From Zygnema cylindricum (taxonomy: Eukaryota > Streptophyta > Zygnematophyceae > Zygnematales > Zygnemataceae): a stretch of DNA of 60,004 bases. Made by a program: the position numbers and the translations under genes. The stretch is taken from the NCBI GenBank assembly GCA_037447655.1, contig JBBHKE010001122.1, positions 17,501 through 77,504 on the forward strand. Direction: 5' to 3'. This document shows, one piece after another, positions 34,632-44,811 of the stretch (its first letter is position 1; every line of letters starts with the position of its first letter). The notes under the pieces are model-generated. The model did no database searches. It saw only the letters and a list, made by a program, of their open reading frames with translations, and had not been told where the DNA came from.

Positions 34632-36700
34632 TTAATACTCCAAACTGATTATCTTATTTTCTTCTTTCTCTCTAACAAAGCTTAGTCTAATGTCCATGTG
34701 TTTGGGTTTAAAGTGATGTTTAGGATTGGCGAAAATGGCAATGGCAGCCTGATTATCACAAAACACTTTTTGGACACCACTCTTAAGATGACCAAGCTCA
34801 CTAAGCAAAGACTTGACCCACATTAAGTATTTTACAGCAGAGCAAGAAGCCATGTACTCAACCTCTATGGTGGACTGAGCAATGACCTTTTGCTGCTTGA
34901 CCTTTTGCTGCTTGCTGCTTCAGCAGCAAGCCCCATCACCCACATATAATATATATCCAGATGTGCATCTCCTCATAGGAGCATCGCTTAGCTGGCATCA
35001 CTCCAAGTGGTGATGTCAGTATTGTTCCCACCCAAATGCAACCAAAGATCCCTAGTCCCTAGGAGATATCTAAGGACTCTGTTAGCTGCCTCTGAATCTT
35101 TCTTAGTAGGAACATTCAGACTCCTACTTAGTACTCTTACAGCTGTGGCTATGTCAGAATGGGTACAATTCATGGAATATTTTAGGCTGCCCACTATTTG
35201 TCTATAAGGGATGGTCTGCATAAATATTTTCTCTTTCGGGCCTACCTCATCATCTAAGATTATAACTCCATCTTCCACACTCCCCTCACTTCCTTTCTTT
35301 AATTCCATAGGAGTGGTCCAACTATTAGCCTTGTCCATTTGGAATTTTTCTAACATATTTCTAATGGCCTCTTTTTGAGTTAATCTTATTATTTTTCAAT
35401 CCCTATCTCTCTCTTATCTTCCTTTTAGATCATTTTTCAACTTATTTATTTTATCCATAGATTTACTTAAAACAAGCAAATCATTTGCTCCACAAATCCT
35501 TCGAGCTATGGCATAAAAATTTCCTCTTACTACTCTCCATCTAGAAAGGTTGTCTTGCTGTCCATCTGATGCACTTCCATGTTTTCTGGTGCCGCCATAC
35601 TAAGCGGTATCCGAACCAAAGGAAACTTGACGACCAGAGCAAAAGTCTCTTCGTAGTCAATTCTTTCTTTTTAGGTAAATCCCTTCGCCACTAACCGAGC
35701 CTTGAAGCGCCCTATGGTGTTATCCGGGTTGAGTTTCAACATAAATACCCACTTACACCCAATTGGCTTCCTTTCGAAAGACAATCCATCAAGTCCCATG
35801 TATCGGCCGCCATAATTGAGGCCAGCTCCTCATTAATGGTTGTCTTCCACCGGTGTCTCTCAGGACAAGTCATTGCCTCATTATAAGTTTGAGGTTCATC
35901 GCGGTGAGACAGTTTGGTTACCTTATTGTTAACTTGCCTCTTTTGCTGTATTTTGCCTGTTTCCTGGAATCATTCTTCCTCCTATCAGTCCCAGTTGCCA
36001 AAGCATGCCCACTCTTTCCTCCCATTCAGATCTCAATTGTATTATCTCTAATGAGAATCATCCCTACCACTGAATTCCAAATCCACCTTGATTCCGCCAA
36101 GTCTTGCACACGGTTGACTATATTCTCGAACTCATCGGGTAACTTCATCAGTAAACAGTTAACCTTTTCCTTTTGACTAAACACTTTTCCAACACTCTTT
36201 AGCTCCATGAAAAGCGTAGCAAGCTCATTGCAAAAATCCAACATCTTCCCCCAATTGTATACATACTCGTTAATTTTCTGATCAGCCAACTGTTGTTTTC
36301 TTAATCGTACCACTTCGGTACATCTCTATGAGAGCCACCCAAAGATCGAATGCCCTCTCTACTTGCAAATGAGGAGATGCAAGCCCTTGAGTAAGATGGC
36401 GGAGGATGAAATGCTTAGCCGCCATATTGTTGTAGTCCCGGATTATAGATATCATTCTCCTCGTTCTTCGGAATAGGTGACATGAATGCTGAACCGGTTG
36501 CTATTGGTGTGACCGTCTTCTTCTCCTTTCCATTGTCCACCACCTCCCCTTCCTTTGTCTCCTTCGTTGAAGATGGAGCTGCATCTCTGGTGAATCTTCT
36601 TCCTCTAAACCCTGGAGGGATCCTAAGACTTGATGGACGCCTCACCCGTCTACTCACTATTGTCTAAAACCGTTTCCCACATAGAGCTCATGTCATCATA
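34632..36700 (-). pseudogene. Element C gag-RT-RNase H deletion pseudogene
   Basis: From 5' to 3' on the minus strand: a gag start with MGPPSRVPIFNGAGFIY, then RRPSSLRIPPGFRG, QQLADQKINEYVYN, KMLDFCNELATLF and LLMKLPDEFENIVNRVQDL. The junction to linker and RT follows (NEELASIMAADTWDLMD). RNase H pieces are MLEKFQMDKAN, TPMELKKGSEGS, PYRQIVGSLKYSMNCTH, TKKDSEAANRVLRYLLGTRD and [17 protein letters not shown]. Stops and frame changes are frequent. Confidence 0.72.
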
Positions 36701-36748
36701 CTTCCCTAGTATATGAAGCCTGCTCCATTGAATATTGGCACCCTAGAG

Positions 36749-36762
36749 GGTGGGCCCATAAT
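36749..36762 (-). other. Primer-binding site of element C
   Basis: RC reads ATTATGGGCCCACC, 13 of 14 positions as in element E, with a 1-nt gap to the LTR at 36764. It matches the initiator tRNA-Met anticodon arm. Confidence 0.75.
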
Positions 36763-37549
36763 GTGTCACTCTGAGACCTCCATAGGTCCTCAGAGTAGGC
36801 AGCTCACACGACGCCTCTAGGATAACCCTGTCCCCTTTGTGTTTCAGCAAGAATAACTGCCAGCCTGACAGAAAATTACTCTGACCACCTTCATACTTGT
36901 GAAGGCAAGACTCCCCTAAGTCTAAAGCAAAAAGAATCTCTGAATTTGCTCCTGTGAGCAGTAAGTTATGAAGGGTCAAAGTTGACCTTTTGTACAGAAG
37001 CTCTCTGGGAGAGAAGGTCCAATCTATAAATTTTTTCTAAGTGCTATCTCTCTCTAAAACTCTATCTACTGATGTACGGCATTAATGATAATATTGTATC
37101 CTACAGAAAGGTACAGGTGCCAGTGTACTTTCTATATGGCCATTGTACGACATGGCCAACAAGTCGACACATGTCATTTTTGGATTCGTTCGTGTAATCC
37201 CCGGAGATGCCGTATTCCAATATGGTTGTGCCATGTGTCAATCGATATGACGTTGACCGCAAACCGTCGAGAAACCTATTCCGCGATCTCGGCATGCTTC
37301 GCGGCTGTCCGATTAAACTGGATTTCAATCGTGGTCGTCATAAATACTTGCGCGATATTTGTTTCGCCTTCGAAACAAAGTGCGCTATATCCGTTTCGGA
37401 TGTTACGTTTGCCGTACATTACAAACTGTATTTATGTCTAAATATCACCTTAAATGAAATAGCCTACGTGTTATCATTTAAATAGCTACTAAACCTTATA
37501 TATTCTAACGTTGATTTTAGACTAATTGGCTATGGCAACCGGCTACCGT

Positions 37550-37588
37550 GACGGACGGCAGGTACCAGGTTCAAATCCTGGGTCCGTC
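37550..37588 (+). other. tRNA top-half-like module in C 5' LTR, antisense to the element
   Basis: GACGGAC (37550-37556), an 8-nt spacer, CCAGG, loop TTCAAAT, CCTGG, then GTCCGTC (37582-37588). This gives a perfect 7-bp acceptor-like stem stacked on a perfect 5-bp T-arm with a canonical 7-nt T loop and B-box sequence GGTTCAAATCC. No D-arm or anticodon arm lies between the strands, so it is not a normal tRNA gene. Related, more decayed modules occur at 34275-34312 and on the minus strand at 39497-39535. Confidence 0.6.
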
Positions 37589-37793
37589 AAGATCTCTTTT
37601 GGTAAAATCTAACAACCTAATGTCTTTCCCCGTCTGGATAGCGTAGGCGGCCATGGCTCTATCTCCCTCTCCAATTTTCAGTGACTTTGACAAATGTGGG
37701 AGTTGGAGAGAGGAGTTAGAGGCAGACTGCCTCTGCTTCCTTTCTGCATTTTACAAAACCTAGAAAATACTAAAATAACCTTTAATTTCTACA

Positions 37794-38435
37794 TTACGTA
37801 CATTGTATGTGATAAATAATTAAATAGTGACGCAACGACACATTTCCATCTAGCGTCTTACCGAACAAAATGAAGATGAAACGTATAGTACCGCATGAAA
37901 TACTGTACCATACAAAATAAACGAAACGACATATAATTTCAACGGACGAAATCAAATGTCGTTCGCGATCGACGCCTCCCAAAGGAACCAAAATTCCAGA
38001 TTGGACATTTGGCGGTTTGTAAGCCAATGTCGACGAACGACACGTGGCGAAATATGGTTGGACATCGAATATTACGGTGGGAGAAACTACGGCTCAAGAA
38101 CTGACACGCGTCAACGGAGCTGCCATGCCGTACTATGGTTGTTGAAGAAGTATATTGTCCATAGCCATTTTCAGCCATGGATTCTCCCTCGGAAGCACCA
38201 CAGAACAACCTACTCCGCCGTACATTTAACTTTCACATTCCGTACTTTTTCTTATGCTTGTTCGCGCCACTCAAATAGTTCCGTACATCCCAAAAAAAAA
38301 TTGTACCATTACTCCCCCAATTCGCAAATCAATTCGAACCTCCACAGTAAATCCAAATAGCATACGCATTAAAATCACGTCAAGTACTCAAGAAACATTG
38401 TGTACGTACGAAACTAACTTTTCAAGGACAACAAA
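37794..38435 (-). repeat. S-type LTR fragment S5 with embedded T-like piece
   Basis: Ends AACTTTTCAAGGACAACA at 38435 and contains the tandem TACGCA/CGAAAC units and GTTCGCGCCACTC of S LTRs in reverse orientation. At about 38143-38215 it contains a short T-type LTR end (CATAGCCATTTTCAGCC, CCTCGGAAGCACCACAGA). The far left end lacks the expected LTR terminus, so the piece is truncated at its border with element C. Confidence 0.5.
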
Positions 38436-38800
38436 GTACAGTTGTACCTGTACCTTCTTGTACCTTATAGCCATTTGATTGGTTAGGGTACACTAGAAGT
38501 AGGTTTAGAGAGGGAGCTTAGGACTTAGGAAAAATTGAGGTAGCCGCCTCTCTCCCAGAGTGTATTTGTATTAATAGGCCATCTTTGGTCTGCCATAACT
38601 TATTGCTCAGGTGAGCAATTTAACTGATTCTTTTTGCTGCGGACTCAAGGGAGTTCAGGCTATACAGAGATGTATTCGGTTAAAGTTTTTGCGTGCCAGG
38701 GTGGCACTAGCTCATTGCTAAATTCAAAAGTGCAAATATTATCCTAGAGGCTTCATATAAGCTAGACATTCTGTGGACCAATGGAGGTCATAGAATTATA
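38436..38800 (+). repeat. LTR downstream part, probably the rest of element K 3' LTR
   Basis: Starts at AAGTACAGTTGTACC, the position where LTR K was broken at 33471. It carries the leader: GGCCATCTTTGGTC, TTGCTCAGGTGAGCAA, ACTCAAGGGAGT, TGCCAGGGTGGCA. It ends ATGGAGGTCATAGAATTATA, the family's LTR end with its gag ATG. Confidence 0.6.
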
Positions 38801-38912
38801 TGATGCCACTCCTCCTCTCACTCTTAGTCTTCCACTTAGTGCAAGTCCTCCTTCTGGTGGGAGTCCTCCTCTTAGAGGGAGTCCTCTACCACGTGTGATA
38901 ATGTAACTGTGA
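38801..38912. other. Short repetitive insert AGTCCTC units, unidentified
   Basis: About 110 bp with three spaced AGTCCTCCT/AGTCCTCTA units between two LTRs. No PBS or gag frame is visible where one would follow the LTR. I cannot identify it. Confidence 0.3.
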
Positions 38913-39292
38913 CACCTCCGTAGGTCCTCAGAGTAGGTAGCTTACACGAAGCCTAAAGGATAGCCCTGGCCCCCTTGTGTTTGATCAAGACTGTTTGCCA
39001 CCCTGAAAAAAAACAGATTGAACTAACTCTATGTCTGTGAAGGGAAGACTCCCTTAAGTCTACTTCAAAAAGAATTAAGCAATTTTCTCCCTTGAGAAGT
39101 AAATTATGGATGGTCAAAGATGACGTTTTTATAGAGATGCTCTCTGAGAGAGAGGTGGCTACATAATAATTTTCTAAGTCTTAAACCCCTCTCTTAACCC
39201 TCTTCTACTGAAGTACAACACCAATTAAATAACTGTGCAGTAGAGAAAGGTACTGGTACAGGAGTACTTTCTGTACAACCACTATACCGCAT
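38913..39292 (-). repeat. LTR M fragment, reverse orientation
   Basis: Downstream part of a family LTR on the minus strand, containing ACTCCCTTAAGT and TTCTCCCTTGAGAA leader hairpins and a TATA region. It is truncated at 39292 by LTR L. Confidence 0.6.
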
Positions 39293-40327
39293 TGTAGAAA
39301 TCAAAAGCTATTTTAGTATTTTCTAGGTTTTGTAATATGCAGAAAATAAATAGAGGCATTCTTCCTCTAACTCCTCTCTCCAGCTCCTACACTTGTTGAT
39401 GTCACTGAAAGTTGGAGAGGGAGATAGAGCCATGGCTGCCTATGCTATCCAGACGGGGACAAATATTAGATTGGTAGATTAACCAAAATAATTATTAACA
39501 AACCTGATATTTGAACCTCGTACCTGCCGTTCGTCAGAGCCGATGGTAGCTGGTAGCCTTAGCCGTTTAGACTAGGATAAAGGTTATACGATATAGGGTT
39601 TGATAATTACATAAATACTCATACGTAGGCTATTTCATTTAATGGGATATTTGGACATAGATATAGTTTGTAATGGACGGCGAACGGAAAATCCAAAACG
39701 GATAGCGCGCACTTTGTTTCGAAGGAGAAAGAAATATCGTGCAAGTATTTATGAGGGCCATGATTGAAATCCGGTTTAATCGGACAGCCGCAAAGCATGC
39801 TAAGATCGCGGAATAGATTTTTGGCGGTTTGCGATCAACATCATATTGATTGACACGTGGCACAACCATATTGGAATACGGCATCTCCGGGGACTACAGG
39901 AACGAATCCAAAAATAACATGTGTCGACTTGTTGGCCATGTTGTACAATGGTCGTACAGATTGTACACTGGCACCGGTACTTTTCCGTACGATACTGTAT
40001 TATGATTAGTGCCATACTTCAGTAGATAGAGTTTAAGAGAGAGATAGGACTGAGAAAAATTTGAGAGATTGGACCCTCTCTCCGAGAGAGCTTCTATACA
40101 AAAGGTCAACTTTGACCCTTCAAAAATTACTGCTCAAGGGAGCAAATTCAGAGATTCTTTTTGCTATCGACTTAGGAGAGTCTTGCCTTCACAGGGGTGC
40201 AGGTGGTCAGAGATTTTGTCTGCCAGGGTGGTAGTTGTTTTTGCTGAAACACAAAGGGGCCAGAGTTATCCTAGAGGCTTCTTAGAAGCTGTCCACTCTA
40301 AGGACTTTTGGAGGTCTCAGAGTTTCA
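39293..40327 (+). mobile_element. LTR L, full-length solo LTR
   Basis: Starts TGTAGAAATC, ends GAGTTTCA; 1035 bp. It shows all family modules in order: U3 hairpin (39376-39385 with 39410-39419), GAGCCATGGCTGCC, tRNA-like module on the minus strand (39497-39535), G-box ACACGTGGC (39854-39862), TATA (TATACAAAA, 40095-40103), and leader hairpins at 40104-40117, 40131-40144 and 40169-40182. The flanking 5-mers differ, so I cannot show a target-site duplication. Confidence 0.7.
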
Positions 40328-41105
40328 TTTAGTTGTATCCGGTTCTGATTGGATGACCACGATAGGCGCCGCGATCACAAAATATGTACTTAAGGCGTTT
40401 TACTATCATCGCTATGTCCTGTGACACGTGGCGCGACAACGTTGGATTGCGGCAACTCCGGAGATTACGGGATTAAATTTGGATATGACATGTGTCAAAA
40501 TTTTGGCCATTTCGTAAGATGGTTGTACAGAAAGTACACCAACACATGTACTTTTCTGTACGACCGAGTAATTTGATTGGTGTCGTACGTCAGAAGATAG
40601 AGTTCTATAAAGAGATATGACTTAGAAAATTTAGTAGGTAGCAGCCTCTCTTCGAGAGAGCTCCTATACAAAATGTCATTTTTGAGAATTTCATAACTAT
40701 CAATTTTCTTGACCATTTTTAGTGATACTTTTTGCTACGGACTCACGAGAGTCCAGAGAGAGAGCCCCTGTACAAAAGGTCATCTTTGACCTTTCATAAT
40801 TATCAATTTACTTGACCATTTTTAGTGATTCTTTTTGATGCAGACTCAAGGGAGTCCAGGCTACTTTGGGTGTAGTTGGTCAAAGTTTTTGCCTGCCAGG
40901 GTGGTTGCATTTCTAAAGGAAAGTCAAAGTGGGTGAATGTGTCCAAAACTCATATTCTAACTTTACATTCGGTGGTGGAAATCAATACACGAAGTCTTAT
41001 TTAGAGAAGCTTAAAGGCTGATTTTAAAAATTATTTAATCCTTGGGGTCGGCACTATCTAGGATTCTTTGGGTTGGGATTTTGAAGCAATGAACACAGAG
41101 TTTCA
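40328..41105 (+). repeat. LTR N fragment (H-like) with duplicated promoter-leader block
   Basis: Plus-orientation LTR lacking its U3 start, with G-box ACACGTGGC (40422-40430), ending ATGAACACAGAGTTTCA at 41105. The block containing TATA, hairpins and GATTCTTTTTG is present twice in tandem (about 40655-40756 and 40757-40860). No recognisable PBS follows, and 41106-41279 contains nothing I can identify. Confidence 0.6.
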
Positions 41106-41279
41106 TGCATAGAATGTTAGAATATACGTCGGCTTGGGTGGCTATAATGAATGGGTTTGGTGGAAAGTACTTGATTCGTGTCAGTGGGTTGGGCCAGATA
41201 GGGGATCGCGATCGTGATGGGTCGATGGGTGACAATCATTAGATTGCGCATTGGAATATGGGACTAATGGGATATGGCA

Positions 41280-41699
41280 GGCCATTTCATGCGTAGTGGG
41301 TACAAAAAATACTTTGGCACCTTTACCTTTGTGTACGACACAGTCTTTTAATTGTTGCCCTACTTTAGTAGTAGAGGGTTTAGAGAGGGATATAAGACTT
41401 AGAAAATTTGGTAGGTAGCCGCCTCTCTCGAATATTTGTTGGGTAGCCGCCTTTCTTTCAAGGTGCTTCTGTCCAAAAGGTCAACTTTGACTTTTTATAA
41501 CTTACTCCTTAGGAGAGTAAATTCAGAGATTCTTTTTGCTATTGACTCACAAGAGTCTTGTCTTCACAAGAGTGATGTTAGTCAGTTTTCATTTTCCAGG
41601 GTGGCAACTATTCTTGCTGAAACACAAATGGGTTAGGGTTATCCTAGGGGCTTCGTGTGAGCTGCCCATTTTGAGGACTTATGGAGATCTCAAAATTGC
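41280..41699 (+). repeat. LTR O fragment
   Basis: Downstream part of a family LTR in plus orientation: leader with GGTCA/TGACT, GATTCTTTTTGC and CTTCACAAGAGTGA, ending CAAAATTGCA at 41699. It directly abuts the truncated 3' LTR of element D. Confidence 0.6.
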
Positions 41700-42251
41700 A
41701 GAAGGTACAGTGGCCGATGTACTTTTTGTAGGGCCATTGTACGACATGGCCTTCAAAGTGACGCCTGTCAAATAGGGATCCATGGTTCCTCCCATCTTCT
41801 CCGGTATCCAATAATGTGGCGCCACGTGGCATTGCGTGACGTTATCTCTAAAGACCACCAAAAGATTATTCCGGGTGGCTGCTGCAATGATGGCTATCCG
41901 ATCAAATATATTTACACGGTTCGGATTCGCGTCCGTGCATGAATTGTTTCACATGCGCCTCGTTCTTAGTTTGATGTGAATTATACGTCGTGTCATAGTT
42001 TATGTATTTGTCAAACCCGATAAATGTATTGTTTTTTCTAATGACTTAATGGTTAAGGCGGCCAGCTATATGGAATCCGTAGGTCCGTGGTTCAAATCTG
42101 GGCTAAGGCATCATTTGGGTAAAATTCCTTGAACTTCAGTGTGCCATCTTTTGAATACCTCAGCAGCCATGGCGTGTCTTTGATCCTCTTTCTTTCTCTT
42201 TAGAGTTTAACTAAAATAAAGAAGTGAATTATTAATTACCTCTTTTCAACA

Positions 42252-43426
42252 CTTTGTCTAATTCCTAGTCACTCTTCAATTTTAATCCAAAGTCTTTGCA
42301 ATAAATCAACTTAGAGGAAGGCACTAGTTTTGTCATCATGTGTGCAATTTTTTTTTATCAGTTTTTTGAACCAGTTTAATGATTTTTTTTTCACCCTTCT
42401 TTCTGACAAAGTTGTTTAATATCCATATGATTAGCTTTGAAGTGATGTTTCGGATTACCTGCAATAGAGATAAGTGCTTGATTATCACAAAAAACATTAT
42501 GACTTCCAGACTTTATAAACCCAAGTTCTTCAAGAAGAGATTTCACCCACATTAATTCTTTGGTGGTAGCACAAGAAGCCATGTATTTAGCCTCCTTAGT
42601 GGACTGAGAAACTAATTTCTGTTGCTTGCTACTCCAACAGCATGCACCAGATCCAATTTGGAACACATGTCTAGTCGTACACCGCCTTAAAGGCACATCT
42701 CCATAACTGGCATCACTCTAGGTTGTGATGTTAGTGTGCTCCCCTCCCAAATGCAACCACAATTCCCTTGTCCCCACTAGATACCTCATCACCCTTTTGG
42801 CAGCCTACCAATGTCTCTTTCTTCGTTCATTTAGACTCTTGCTGAGGACTCCTGCGGCTACAGCTATATCCGGCCTGGTACAATTCATATAAACTATTAA
42901 ACTATATACAATTTGCCGATAAGGGATATTTTCCATAAATCTTCTTTCTTTCTTATCTATCTCATCATTAATGATCAACATTCCTCCCTCTTCACTCCCC
43001 TCACACACATTTTTCAAATTCCTGAGAGTAGTGTATCCGTTTGCTTTCTCCATTTGAAATTTTTCTAGCATATTACCAATTAACTTTTCAATTTTAATCC
43101 ACAATTTTCTATGCAATAAATCAACTTAGGGGAAGGCACTAGTTTTGTCATCATGTGTGCAATCATTTTTTATTAGTTTAATGAACCAATTTCATGATTT
43201 TATTTTCAACCTTCTCTCTCACAAAGCTGTCTAATATCCATATGCTTAGCTTTGAAGTGATGTTTCGGATTATCTGCAATAGAGATAGCAACTTCATTAT
43301 CACAAAAAACATTTTGAGTTTTAGACTTTATGAACCCAAGTTCTTCAAAAATAAATTTAACCCACATTAATTCTTTTATGGCAGCACAGGTACTCAACCT
43401 TCATAGTGGATTGAGCAACTACCTTT
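42252..43426 (-). pseudogene. Element D RNase H, duplicated and broken
   Basis: First copy: 42696-42391 (MPLRRCTTRHVF, WSSKQQKLVSQSTKEAKYMA, FCDNQALISIAGNPKHHF) with the RT tail 43116-42805 (NMLEKFQMEKANGYTT, MENIPYRQIVYSL, NCTRPDIAVAAGVLSKS). Second copy: 43397-43206 (IKELMWVKFIFEELGF, FCDNEVAISIADNPKHHF). The second RNase H continues beyond S1 at 44812. Confidence 0.72.
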
Positions 43427-44811
43427 TGTTCTTTTTTAAAAGTTAGTTTCGTGCGTATGTGATGTTTCGTGCGTGCGCATGTTTGCGTACGTTATTACCG
43501 GATGTAATTTGGTGGTTCGAATGGATTCGCGGATTGGGGTGTAATTATATGAGTGAAATTAAAGTGACGTAAAAGGCTAATTGAGTGGCGCGAACAAGCA
43601 CTGCAAAATGTACGGCGGATCACGAAGCAATCCGATATTAAGTATTTCAATTGGTTCAAACGTACGGAAGTACACATTAAGTGACGCGAAAAAGCGTACG
43701 ATAAAAACTTAATGCGTAATAGAAATGGACCGCAGTTCACGAAGCGATCCAATTTTAAATATTTGAAGTATTTGAAAGAGTACGCCGACTGTACGAAAGA
43801 AATGTGACAAGGTGCATTTATTACAAAGGACGCGGTTTTGGTTTGGAAAGGATTTGGTAGGTAAGACTTCATTTCGGTAAGTCATTCGAGGTATATTTGG
43901 AGGGCGGACGGCGTCCGCCGATATTTTTGAGGGTTCACAATATTTTTGAGGATGTATTATCAAGTGGGTTGTACGTATATGATGACGGCTTGCTGCTTGG
44001 ACTTTTCAGCAAGTGACTAAGCAAGTTGTCACTTATGACGTGGATTTGTGGACGAGTCGCTGTAAATATTTGAAACAACAATGTTTTGTCTTATGCAAAT
44101 TAATGATTTAGTATTGATTAATTAGTTGTATTTTACGTGATTAATTAGATTTTCAATAGTTTAATTTGTGTGTATTTAGTGTTGTACTTGGAGCCAGTGG
44201 TTGACTCTCAGGTGTATGCTTTCGATTAGTTCACTCTTAGCAGTAGGTTAATATGCTTAATATCGACTTAATGACAATTACGTAATTCAAGTTGGTTATT
44301 TTGACACTTAACGGTTTGTTGACAGCTCAGAAGTGTATATATAGGTATGAGCTTTGTTAGGAATCAATCATCAATACTTGTTAAGAAAAGTGGGGACCAA
44401 AGATGTAGTGTTTTAGGGTTATCAATTAGGTCATGCATTTGAGTAATATATTTATTGATATATTTTTGTTTACTTAATGTTTATGTGAGATTGCACTCTT
44501 TTGCTATTATCTATATATGTTATTTATATATTTGATTGTTATGCATTATTTATGGATGTATCACAGGGTTTGTTATGACGATGAAGATATATTAAGCTTT
44601 TATTCCATGAAACCCTAGTTGTTGTACGCATTTGAATTTTGTTCCGTCAGTGTACGGATTATTGATGCATTTGTGTATGTATGTTTTAGCGTTTGTGTAC
44701 GCATTGGGAGGGTACACATTTCAAATGATTTTTCATTGGCCTAGCTTTGCTTAGCATTTTGCATGATAGTTTGGGTGGCTTCTGCAGTCTATTTTAGACC
44801 AAAGAACAACA
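43427..44811 (+). mobile_element. Solo LTR S1 inside element D RNase H
   Basis: Starts TGTTCTTTTTTAAAAG, ends AAGAACAACA, 1385 bp, no internal region. Flanks CCTTT (43422-43426) and CCTTC (44812-44816) match at 4 of 5. It carries GTTTCGTGCGT tandem units, GGATCACGAAGCAATCC (43617-43633), the perfect inverted repeat GGCGGACGGCGTCCGCC (43903-43919), TATATATAGG near 44337, and near the end GTCTATTTTAGAC. Confidence 0.8.

Larger units (their letters stand above)
33472..37793 (-). mobile_element. Copia element C, two-LTR deletion derivative
   Basis: 3' LTR 33472-34516 (1045 bp), 5' LTR 36764-37793 (1030 bp), PBS 36749-36762. Internal length is only about 2.25 kb. The gag frame (KSGHALATG) is joined at about 35990 to the integrase-RT linker (KVTKLSHRDEPQTY), removing zinc knuckle, protease and integrase. 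A second deletion near 35480 removes the RT core. The flanking 5 bp (ATGAG and TTACG) do not match, so no target-site duplication is seen. Confidence 0.78.

Noticed and set aside
33467-37798. Target-site duplication for element C
   Set aside because: Flanking 5-mers ATGAG and TTACG do not match, and the right flank is a truncated S-type LTR, so a later rearrangement has removed or hidden it.
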